A DNA stretch of 16,737 bases from Sulfurirhabdus sp043759595 (GTDB lineage: Bacteria; Pseudomonadota; Gammaproteobacteria; Burkholderiales; SMCO01). The notes beneath the pieces were generated by a model that had not been told where the DNA came from, did not search any database, and saw nothing but the letters and a program-made list of their open reading frames with translations. The DNA is taken from contig JAYVLG010000069.1 of NCBI GenBank assembly GCA_043759595.1, positions 1-16,737 on the forward strand, given 5' to 3'. Of this stretch, positions 1 through 7,800 are shown piece by piece (position 1 is the first letter of the stretch; the number at the start of each line of letters is the position of its first letter). A program made the translations under genes and the position numbers.

Positions 1-8
1 TTTATTGA

Positions 9-1130
9 TTACTTTTTTGATTGATAACGGTTAGCCAATTCCAGTCTTTTCAGGTAGGCATCACGGGCAATTTGCACGTCTTCCAGAAACATCGGCAACT
101 CATCCAGCAACAAGGCTTGAGGGCCATCCACTAATGCCTTTGCAGGATTAGGATGGAAGTCCACCAACACCATATTAGCACCTGCGATCACACCTTGGGC
201 AACTACCTGCATGATATCCAGCATGCCATCCATCCCCATTACGCGCGTGCCAACAGAATGCGAGGGATCGATACAGACGGGCATACGCGTCAGGCGCTTT
301 ACCACCGGAACATGCGCAAAATCCACCAGATTACGGTGCGGATCACCCATATTGGTTTTCATGCCGCGCAAACCAAACACCACTTTGCGGTTTCCTTCTG
401 AAGCCAGATATTCTGCAGCATTGAGAGACTCATCCAGAGTAATACCAAAACCTCGTTTCAGCAGAACCGGAAATTCATTCTGCCTCCCAACTATCTTCAG
501 CAATTCAAAGTTTTGTGTATTCCGCGTACCAATTTGCAGCATGACACCTGTTGCATTCCCGGTTTGGTGCAGCGCTTCCAGAATCTCTGCCACATGAGAT
601 TCGTGGGTAATCTCCATGGCGATTACTTTAATACCATATTTACCGGCCAAATCGAACACATAAGGCAAACAGGTCTTGCCGTGCCCCTGGAAGGCATAGG
701 GGTTCGTGCGCGGCTTGTAGGCTCCCATGCGGGTGCATACCTGGCCATTATCCTGCAAGGATTTCATCATGAGTTCAACGTGCTCTGGCGTATCCACTGC
801 ACACAACCCAGCAAACACATTCAATGTATCCTGGCCAAAACGCACGCCATTATAATCAAAGTGAGTCGGCCGACCATCATCTTTATGGCGGCCAAGCACC
901 CGGTATTCCTCTGATACTCTCACAACGCGCTCAACACAGGGCAGGCTTTGCATATAATCCAGCGATAGCGCTGCTGTATTGCCTATCAGATAAATTTCAG
1001 TTAATTGCTGCTCTATACCTTGCTCATGATGAACGCGAGCACGGATATTAGGAAGATTTTCCAGATACCCCATTAATTGCAAATATTCAGGGCTTTGTGG
1101 ATTGGAATTGGGTGTAAGAATCAAAATCAT
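9..1130 (-). CDS. 3-deoxy-7-phosphoheptulonate (DAHP) synthase, type I-beta, divergent
   Basis: Likely condenses phosphoenolpyruvate and erythrose-4-phosphate to DAHP, the first step of the shikimate pathway, in the cytoplasm. The 373-aa protein has the I-beta layout. Residues 1-80 form a ferredoxin-like regulatory domain (MILILTPNSN..., ending CVERVVRVSEEYRVLGR). A TIM-barrel catalytic domain follows, with AYKPRTNPYAFQG at 137-149, the catalytic-type lysine K225 in LLKRG, and DPSHS at 288-292. Recalled metal ligands of the Thermotoga enzyme map to C110, H291, D324 and D335; the third is normally Glu. The usual GPCSVE motif reads GLCAVD (108-113), and the usual CERG-type motif reads FGLRG (252-256). 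The family call is firm, but these changes leave room for a paralogue with altered metal use, regulation or substrate. The start is the only ATG that keeps the whole N-terminal domain; its Shine-Dalgarno is weak. The gene has its own upstream gap, so it is probably transcribed alone. Confidence 0.86.
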   Translation of the reverse strand: MILILTPNSNPQSPEYLQLMGYLENLPNIRARVHHEQGIEQQLTEIYLIGNTAALSLDYMQSLPCVERVVRVSEEYRVLGRHKDDGRPTHFDYNGVRFGQDTLNVFAGLCAVDTPEHVELMMKSLQDNGQVCTRMGAYKPRTNPYAFQGHGKTCLPYVFDLAGKYGIKVIAMEITHESHVAEILEALHQTGNATGVMLQIGTRNTQNFELLKIVGRQNEFPVLLKRGFGITLDESLNAAEYLASEGNRKVVFGLRGMKTNMGDPHRNLVDFAHVPVVKRLTRMPVCIDPSHSVGTRVMGMDGMLDIMQVVAQGVIAGANMVLVDFHPNPAKALVDGPQALLLDELPMFLEDVQIARDAYLKRLELANRYQSKK

Positions 1131-1205
1131 GGCTGTTGGTATCCAGTGAACTATCGTTACAGTAGAAATAGTAAGATAGCGCGCAATAAAAAACGTAACA
1201 GCTAG

Positions 1206-1235
1206 ATTCTAGCGTAAAAATTAAGAACTTGATAA
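1206..1235 (-). promoter_or_regulatory. possible sigma-70 promoter for the DAHP synthase gene
   Basis: On the minus strand TTATCA (1230-1235) and TAGAAT (1206-1211) are separated by 18 nt and lie about 75 nt before the DAHP synthase ATG. An inverted repeat CTTGAT/ATCAAG (1228-1233 and 1243-1248) overlaps the -35 box and could be an operator. This is a pattern match by eye only. The -35 is poor (4 of 6 to consensus). Confidence 0.28.
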
Positions 1236-1341
1236 GTTATTCATCAAGCATATCATCATAATATTTACAGAAGAGTGAGACAAGCGCTCACAGGCAGCTT
1301 TTAAAAAGCCGCTCGCAACGACCCCATTTACATCAAAAAAC

Positions 1342-1683
1342 TCAGTGGGTCATTTGAGCTGAACTAAGCAGCCGCGTAATCTCAGCTTCTGCTTCGATCC
1401 AATCCTGAGCAGAGTTTCCACCTTCAAAACCACGCTTTTCAGCACGGTAATAGGCTGCTTCAGCGATCATTTTATAACGCTGTTCCGGGCTAAATTCAAT
1501 TTTTTTCTTCCCTCCCACCGTTGCTTTTGTGGATGTGGTTTTTTTTGTGGTGGCAGAACTGCTTTTCGTTGCGGCAGGTTTTTTAGCTACCGCCGTAGCG
1601 ACCTTCTTTTCTGGCACTTTTTTGGTTGCTGCTGGTGCGGCTTTCTTGGCAGGCGCTTTGGTTATTGCTTTGGCTTGAGTCAT
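1342..1683 (-). CDS. DUF2934 protein with histone H1-like Lys/Ala-rich tail
   Basis: This 113-aa basic protein has two parts. Residues 1-61 are low complexity, made almost wholly of Lys, Ala, Thr, Pro and Ser, with AKK/TKK/AAPAATKK-type repeats like the tails of bacterial histone H1-like proteins. Residues about 68-105 match the DUF2934 pattern (RYKMIAEAAYYRAEKRGFEG followed by DWIEAEAEI), which has no firmly assigned function that I know. The positive tail suggests nucleic-acid or polyanion binding, probably nucleoid association or stress; that is inference. A strong Shine-Dalgarno AAGGAG (1691-1696 on the complement) sits 7 nt before the ATG, which supports this start. The gene stands alone between the DAHP synthase gene and the long gap after tldD. 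It lies where, from memory, betaproteobacterial relatives have tldD next to the DAHP synthase gene. Confidence 0.85.
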   Translation of the reverse strand: MTQAKAITKAPAKKAAPAATKKVPEKKVATAVAKKPAATKSSSATTKKTTSTKATVGGKKKIEFSPEQRYKMIAEAAYYRAEKRGFEGGNSAQDWIEAEAEITRLLSSAQMTH

Positions 1684-1876
1684 CAGATTTCTCCTTCAAA
1701 AACGCGTCACATCAAACTGCTTTCGCACAGTGAGTCCGTAGTATTTTCATACTGAATTCATATTTATAGCATAGATTAAAACAAATGAAATACACGCGCA
1801 TTACTCCGATATTTTTCAATCGTTACGCCACGCATTTACAATACTACCAACCCTATGTGACGATCAGATTAACGCC

Positions 1877-2017
1877 ATGCTACAGTTTACTGATGAGCAA
1901 TATACGTACCAGCTTTCCATTTGCTTTCTGCATCACCACTTTGAAAAACGAGATGTAAATTCCGTAGTAATTAAGAAAAGCCTGGAATGCTTGGAGCAAT
2001 TTAATGCAAGCCGTTAA
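1877..2017 (+). CDS. doubtful small ORF, 46 aa, unrecognised
   Basis: An ATG at 1877 opens a 46-codon frame ending TAA at 2017, with product MLQFTDEQYTYQLSICFLHH... and a Glu/Lys/Leu-rich C-terminus. The same frame stays open upstream from 1775, 80 codons in all with no stop, but contains no earlier ATG, GTG or TTG with a ribosome site. No Shine-Dalgarno precedes 1877. The composition is protein-like, with mixed polar and hydrophobic residues and an amphipathic C-terminal stretch. It could be a small gene, a decayed 3' fragment or chance. I do not recognise the family. Confidence 0.22.
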   Translation: MLQFTDEQYTYQLSICFLHHHFEKRDVNSVVIKKSLECLEQFNASR

Positions 2018-2129
2018 CTTTAGTGGTATTTTGAATATCAATGAGACGTGAAAAACGCATCACGCATGTACGGTATGTTTTTACATACTATGAGATGTAA
2101 AAAAGTGTTACCCAATAATCGACAAGGTT

Positions 2130-2152
2130 TCTTGCACCTATCTTGTGCAAGA
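2130..2152. terminator. stem-loop downstream of tldD
   Basis: TCTTGCAC (2130-2137) and GTGCAAGA (2145-2152) form a perfect 8-bp stem with a 7-nt loop, 53 nt past the tldD stop. No U-run follows on either strand, so it is at best a weak or Rho-assisted terminator or an RNA-stabilising hairpin. A third CTTGCAC lies at 2173-2179, between the hairpin and the tldD stop. Confidence 0.35.
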
Positions 2153-2205
2153 TCAAACCTCACCGCACCAAACTTGCACAATTGGACACGCAACTTCCGA
2201 AGTGC

Positions 2206-3684
2206 CTAAGCCGTACCCCCTACAGTCAAGCCGTCTATGCGTAGCGTAGGTTGCCCAACTCCAACTGGAACACTTTGACCTTCTTTACCGCAAGTTCCCA
2301 CTCCTGGGTCCAGCGCCATATCATTGCCAATCATGGATACGCGAGTCAATACGTCTGGTCCGTTTCCGATGAGGGTGGCGCCTTTAACCGGGTAGGTAAT
2401 TTTGCCATCTTCAATCATGTACGCTTCGGCCGCTGAGAATACAAATTTGCCACTGGTGATATCTACCTGCCCACCACCAAAATTAGCTGCGTACAGGCCA
2501 TGTTTCACCGACTTTATAATTTCTTGCGGATCTTTATCTCCATTCAGCATATAGGTGTTGGTCATGCGGGGCATAGGGATATGAGCAAAAGACTCGCGAC
2601 GGGCATTCCCCGTGACAGGCACACCCATTAAACGGGCATTCAGTGTGTCTTGCATGTAGCCCTTAAGTACACCGTTTTCAATCAATACCGTGCACTGAGT
2701 CGGGTTGCCTTCATCGTCAACATTCAACGAACCACGACGTTGCGCTATCGTGCCATCATCTACTACAGTAACCCCGGTTGCTGCCACACGCTCACCGACA
2801 CGACCACTAAACGCGGAACTACCTTTGCGGTTGAAATCACCTTCCAGACCATGACCAATCGCTTCATGCAACAAAATGCCTGGCCAACCTGCGCCTAACA
2901 CTACTGTCATAGACCCTGCCGGCGCCGGGCGCGCATCAAGATTAACCAGCGCCTGATGAACAGCTTGCTGAGCATACGTTTTTAAAACCTCTTCGGTAAA
3001 ATACGCATAATCAAAACGGCCACCACCCCCTGCACTGCCTTGTTCACGCTTGCCGCCGGATTCCGCAATCACTTGCAGCGATAAACGCACTAGCGGACGC
3101 ACGTCGGCTGCCATATGACCATCCGAACGTGCAATCAGCACCACATCATATTCACTAGCCAGGGATGCCATCACTTGGGTAATACGGGGATCTATTGCCC
3201 GCGCATATTTTTCCAACCGCTCCAACAGCGCGACTTTCTCTGCGTCCTTCAGGCTTGCCAACGGATCGTGAGGTTGATAGAGGCTGTGCCCGCCCGCCCG
3301 TTGAATAACATGCGTCGAATGCGCTGCGCCCGCTTTAGCAATAGCGCGAGTTGCGTCACCAGCCTGATTCAAAGCATTCAGACTGATATCATCAGAATAG
3401 GCAAAAGCGGTTTTTTCACCGGAAACTGCACGGACGCCTACACCTTGCTCGATATTGAAACTACCGGATTTAACCTGTCCTTCTTCCAGACTCCACCCTT
3501 CAGAACGCGTGTACTGAAAATACAAATCAGCGTAATCCACATGGTGCGTCATGATTTTGTCGAAAACAGAAGTCAATTCTTGCGTATCGAGGTTATAAGG
3601 TGCCAGCAGACAACCGTGAGCAGTTGCGAACAGTGTCTCAGCTCCAGGTATCAGGATGCCGGATTCGGCTTGAGTAGTTTTCAT
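2206..3684 (-). CDS. tldD: TldD, metalloprotease subunit of the TldD/TldE (PmbA) complex
   Basis: TldD is the catalytic subunit of a cytoplasmic zinc protease that works as a heterodimer with TldE (PmbA). In Enterobacteria it matures microcin B17 and degrades the CcdA antitoxin; the housekeeping substrate in other bacteria is unclear. The 492-aa length is close to the E. coli protein (481). The zinc motif HEAIGH is at 273-278, followed by GLEGD. The N-terminal domain carries DYADLYFQ and the GVGVRAVSGEKTAFAYSDD segment (81-99). The C-terminal GTCGKEGQ...VPVGVGQP block (463-479) is typical. No tldE/pmbA partner lies in this window. The start ATG has little Shine-Dalgarno, and a 13-bp inverted repeat lies 31 nt upstream. 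The amidase gene precedes it by 87 nt on the same strand, so co-transcription is possible if the stem does not terminate fully. Confidence 0.95.
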   Translation of the reverse strand: MKTTQAESGILIPGAETLFATAHGCLLAPYNLDTQELTSVFDKIMTHHVDYADLYFQYTRSEGWSLEEGQVKSGSFNIEQGVGVRAVSGEKTAFAYSDDISLNALNQAGDATRAIAKAGAAHSTHVIQRAGGHSLYQPHDPLASLKDAEKVALLERLEKYARAIDPRITQVMASLASEYDVVLIARSDGHMAADVRPLVRLSLQVIAESGGKREQGSAGGGGRFDYAYFTEEVLKTYAQQAVHQALVNLDARPAPAGSMTVVLGAGWPGILLHEAIGHGLEGDFNRKGSSAFSGRVGERVAATGVTVVDDGTIAQRRGSLNVDDEGNPTQCTVLIENGVLKGYMQDTLNARLMGVPVTGNARRESFAHIPMPRMTNTYMLNGDKDPQEIIKSVKHGLYAANFGGGQVDITSGKFVFSAAEAYMIEDGKITYPVKGATLIGNGPDVLTRVSMIGNDMALDPGVGTCGKEGQSVPVGVGQPTLRIDGLTVGGTA

Positions 3685-3714
3685 AGGTTTATCTTGGGTC
3701 CGCAGCGTTAAGAA

Positions 3715-3752
3715 GGAATTGTAGCCAATCTGGTTAAGATGGCTACAATTCC
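3715..3752 (-). terminator. perfect 13-bp inverted repeat between the amidase gene and tldD
   Basis: GGAATTGTAGCCA (3715-3727) and TGGCTACAATTCC (3740-3752) pair perfectly around a 12-nt loop. Pairing can continue inside through ATCT/AGAT if one A is bulged. The stem lies 19 nt after the amidase stop and 30 nt before the tldD ATG. On the minus strand it is followed by TTCTT, a poor U-run. It may be an intrinsic terminator or attenuator that partly separates the two genes, or an mRNA-processing hairpin. Confidence 0.55.
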
Positions 3753-3771
3753 ATAAAGTTTCAAGAGGGGG

Positions 3772-4683
3772 TCAGGCTTTAACGGTCACCACCTCAAAAT
3801 CAAAACTGGTAATCGTACGATGTTTCAATGCAGGCAAGCTCTTACGCAAGCTAGCCTGGTAAGCTGGATTAATTCCTGCCACTACCACGCCTGACCCGCG
3901 CGGGAGGCGATCCAGAATAACACCCCACGGGTCCACGATCATACTGTTTCCGTGAGTTTCTCTGCCACTCAAGTGATATCCACCTTGTGCAGGTGCTAAT
4001 ACATAAGCCAGATTTTCAATTGCTCTGGCACGTACGAGCGTTTCCCAATGAGCTTTACCAGTGGTTTCTGTAAAAGCTGATGGAACGACAATAATGTCCA
4101 CATCCTTCATGGCACGGTAAAGTTCGGGGAAGCGCAAATCATAGCAAATTGATAATCCAATTTTGCCGAATGGTGTTTCAACTACAACTATACGGTCACC
4201 TGCTTCGATGGTTTTTTCTTCGCGAAATACCTCATTACCAAGATCCAGACCAAACAGATGTATCTTGTCATATCGCGCGACCATCTTGCCTTTGTCATCA
4301 TAAACCAGCGTACTGTTGCGTACTTTATTCGGAACTGATGACTCTAACGGGATAGACCCGCCGATCAGCCAGATTTTATGTTTTTTAGCCATTTGACTTA
4401 AAAACTTCTGGATAGGCCCTTTACCTTCTTCCTCGCGCGCAGCTACCTTATCTGTATCTTTCAGTCCCATAATGGCGAAATATTCAGGCAGCGCCACCAG
4501 TTTAGCGCCCTGTGCCGCCGCACTGCCAATCAGCCGTTCTGCCTCCGACAAATTTGCAGCAACATTTGGCCCTGAAGCCATCTGTATCGCAGCAATCCGG
4601 CACACGCCCGGTTGTGGCTTCGCTTTCCCTACGGGTGGCCTGGCTTTTTTTCTGGCAAAGCTGGATTGTGTTTTTTCAGTCAT
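3772..4683 (-). CDS. carbon-nitrogen hydrolase, nitrilase superfamily (Nit-type omega-amidase / deaminated-glutathione amidase)
   Basis: This 303-aa cytoplasmic amidase has the catalytic triad of the superfamily: E67 (LPEYF), K140 (YDKIHLF) and C180 (SICYDLRFPELYR). The second conserved Glu is E214 (HWETLVRARAIEN). GNSMIVDPWG (245-254) is the usual C-terminal block. These motifs resemble the Nit1/Nit2 branch, whose members hydrolyse deaminated glutathione or alpha-ketoglutaramate; which substrate applies here is inference. The first 28 residues are an extra tail rich in Lys, Ala, Pro and Arg (RKKARPPVGKAKPQPG) that most members lack. The annotated ATG has only a weak Shine-Dalgarno, but the next Met (M35, in QMASG) would cut off the first core strand. 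It lies between yhdP (194 nt upstream) and tldD, an order I recall from other betaproteobacteria. Confidence 0.92.
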   Translation of the reverse strand: MTEKTQSSFARKKARPPVGKAKPQPGVCRIAAIQMASGPNVAANLSEAERLIGSAAAQGAKLVALPEYFAIMGLKDTDKVAAREEEGKGPIQKFLSQMAKKHKIWLIGGSIPLESSVPNKVRNSTLVYDDKGKMVARYDKIHLFGLDLGNEVFREEKTIEAGDRIVVVETPFGKIGLSICYDLRFPELYRAMKDVDIIVVPSAFTETTGKAHWETLVRARAIENLAYVLAPAQGGYHLSGRETHGNSMIVDPWGVILDRLPRGSGVVVAGINPAYQASLRKSLPALKHRTITSFDFEVVTVKA

Positions 4684-4877
4684 CTCAGTTCTCTGATTTC
4701 TCTATTTATTAGTTTATTCTGGTACAGATTGCGCCCCAGATCAACAACATCACTATCAATAAAAGGTGCATGCTGCAAAAATACCAAAAGCATAGTCAAC
4801 AATGCAACTTATTTAATGCTTTCAACCGGTTTTTAACAACAAAACCTAAAATCCTTAACCGTATTCTTCTCATCCAT

Positions 4878-7800
4878 TCATTCAGTAGTTACGGCAGTTT
4901 CACGCCTCACTTTAGCCACGACCGGATCATTCCATGTGCCAGTAACGTTGTACTGATAGGATATTAATTGCCCAAGTGGGTTTTTAAGCATTTTCTGGAG
5001 CAGCAGACTGGTTAACCCAACCACCGGACCGCCTAAAAATGCCCCGGCAACCGAAACTCCCTCGTCTACAGAAGGGGTTACTTTAACAAGCAACTTTTGC
5101 GTTTCATGCGCAAGGTCGGTTTTCCCGCTCATTTTAACCGTAGCTGCCGGACCTTCGATAGTGAAATCATCGCTATTCAACACGCCACGCTCTATCTTCA
5201 TGCTACCTGAAATATTATCAAACGCGAACCCTTCACTGAAAACGTCTCTAAAATCCAATGTAATACGTCGAGGCAGGGCCTGCAAACTCAGAATACCTAA
5301 CAGTTTGCCGAAACCCGGCTCGATTTTTAAGAACTGTCCGCTTGAGGCATCCAGCACAATATTTCCGGACATGCTGGAATAATCCAGATCGGAAGGGCTG
5401 CCTTCCCAGGATAGCTGCCCATCCAATGTTGCTGTTCCTCGTTTGACGCTATCAGGGTAACCAAACCGTGCTAAAAAATTGCCGATGTCTTTTACTTCCA
5501 GATTGATTTTGGCTTGGGTATTTGGCCGTGCCAACCATGCCTCCCAGAGGCCACTCATTTTGAACACCATATCGGGGTTTGTGAGTTTGAGATTTTCAAT
5601 CTTCCAGTCATTTCCCTGCTGCACGGCCAGCACTTCCAGCTTGCCTAACTTTCTGTGCTTGACTTCAAGACTGTCTGCGATAATATCCAGCGCAGGAAGC
5701 TCTTTATAGGGCGTATTTACCAGCTTTGTATCAGGTGCTGCAGATATGGAATCTGGAATTGAGAGGTTTTTTAAACGGGCATAAATCCTTCCCTTTTCTC
5801 TGGGATTCCAATTCACATCCCCATTCAATTCATTGCTGGAAAGTGTCGCCTGCCAACTCTCTCCCATTTTCCATGCATTCATATGAAAAACATTAAAGCG
5901 TTTATTGAAAACGTCCAGAGTATCAACTGACAGATTCATGCCTGAAAAATCAATCAGCGGTTCCTGGCCTTTCTGCCCCGGAATCTGAGCGGAAACATTT
6001 CGCCATTGATCGAGATTCAAGTAAGGAAGCGTACCTGTTACCCACACCCCATTTCCCGAAAGCTTTGCCTCACCACCACCAAAACTGAGTGCACCACTGT
6101 CAATTCTCGTTTTATCGCCATTCATTTTCCGCATCAGTTTCGCTGAAAAGACATTACCGTAATTTAACGAGATAAGATCCTCCTGCGTGGAGATTATTTT
6201 TCTTGTAATACGAAGTGGTGCGATATTTTCCGCGCCTTTTGAAAAAGGCGCCGGGAGATCTGAAGACAATCCCTTCAATGTTGATTCCACCACGATATCT
6301 GCCTGCTGATTTTTCATGGTAATCAAGCCGCGCCAATCCGTTGTACCATTCACGTATTTCGCTATGGGATTGGCCGTGAATTTCCTTAAACCTTCTCCGC
6401 TCAATTTACCTTGCGCAACAATACGAATCGTTTTATCTGACTGGGTATTCGCTTGTACTGACATGGGCAACCCAAATGCCTGGGCAGTCATATTCGGAAT
6501 CTTTATATTCGCGTCTGTAAAAGCCAGCGTACCATTTATTTTTTCCAGCTTGGGTGCGTCCTGACCAAATTGAGCCGTGTCATTAATAAACTGATATGCA
6601 CCTGAAATCCGGGTATCTATGGAATGGCGCAAAGGCACTTGAAGGTTAAGTGCCAACTTGCCATTTCCGCTCATTTTAACACCGTTGGCAAACCCCCCGA
6701 TCATGTCCGATACCGGACTCTGATTAACATAACGTATAAAATCATCAGCCGACCCCTGTGCTTGCCCCTCTACCAACAACATCTCATCAAAAACCAGCAA
6801 ATCAGGTATTTGCACTTTAACCTTTTGCAGTCCAACGCCAAAAATACTGGCTTTAGGCACATTCACTTCCATTCGCTTGCCTTGAAACAGCAAATCTCCG
6901 GAGATATTTTCAATCACCGGCCACCCGTGAACGTATTCGAGCCCGCCTCCATTCACTTTCGCCCTGACCTGAAAAATCCCTTTTTTATCATCCACAAAGG
7001 GAAAATCTACCAAATCACCCTTGAGACGAATACGGACATCATTGGAAAAACCTGCCAGGAAAGCCGTGTCAAGCCAATCACGGGCAGCTTGCCCCACTAT
7101 CAGGGGAATATATTTACCAACATAACGTGCATCGGCACGATTTAAATTACCTGTCAAATCAATCTCTCCCGGTGAGCCAGTCTTGGATTGATACTTTCCA
7201 TAGGCACTGCCTGCCAAATGTGCATTCGCAAAAGTTACATTGGCCAGATTGACTTCCAGATTCTTTTTCTTGATTATCCAGTTTATCTGTGCCGTTAGCG
7301 TATCAAACGGTATAGCTTCCCGAAACACCTTCACCAGTTCAACTTTCGCACGGCGAGAATTCAAAGACAGCGCCCCACCCTTTTCATTGGCATCCAGATT
7401 ACCGCTCAGCCCTGAAAAACCGGGGAGAGCCTGATATGAATTTATTCCGATATTGGCGAAATGTCCTTTGACGTTGTAAGTTTTTGGTGCATTCCAGTCT
7501 CCACGCCATTTCAATGTAAATTCAGGAAAACTCCCCTGAGGTGAGAGATCCCGCAATTTCTGACGCTCATTCCGATCCACAGCCACATACTCTGAAAGCG
7601 CCAGCAGTGGTTTCAAAGCGATATTTTCTGCCTTAACTTCCCCTTCTGCGGGAGTTTTTACCGTCGCAGACTTAAAAGTTGCCGTAAACGCAGCCGGTCC
7701 TAGCGACAAACCATCCTGCATGGATAACTTCAGTTTGTGCGAAGTAAATTCTTGTCCGTTTTGAATAGACTTCCAACCCAATCGGCCCTGCAATTCCTTT

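Larger units (their letters stand above)
1684..2205. other. 522-nt intergenic region between tldD and the DUF2934 gene
   Basis: This AT-rich gap probably carries the promoter of the DUF2934 gene at its left end and the 3' untranslated region of tldD at its right end. It also holds a doubtful 46-codon ORF on the plus strand (1877-2017), a short AT-rich inverted repeat GTATGT/ACATAC near 2073-2090, and a CTTGCAC hairpin (2130-2152). I recognise no RNA gene or mobile element in it. Confidence 0.6.

Noticed and set aside
1271..1312. Possible terminators after the DUF2934 gene (GTGAG/CTCAC and a GCTTTTAAAAAGC palindrome)
   Set aside because: The first stem is only 5 bp with a weak U-run, and the second has no loop. 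Neither is convincing.
1500..1680. Short tandem repeats in the 5' part of the DUF2934 gene
   Set aside because: They are explained by codons of the Lys/Ala-rich protein tail and do not form a regular DNA repeat.
3115..3711. 198-codon open frame on the plus strand, antisense to tldD
   Set aside because: It lies opposite the conserved N-terminal half of tldD. Its product is Cys/His/Arg-rich with no recognisable motif, as expected for an antisense shadow.
6624..7145. 173-codon open frame on the plus strand inside yhdP
   Set aside because: It is antisense to a clear yhdP coding region, has no ribosome site, and its product is low in protein-like character.
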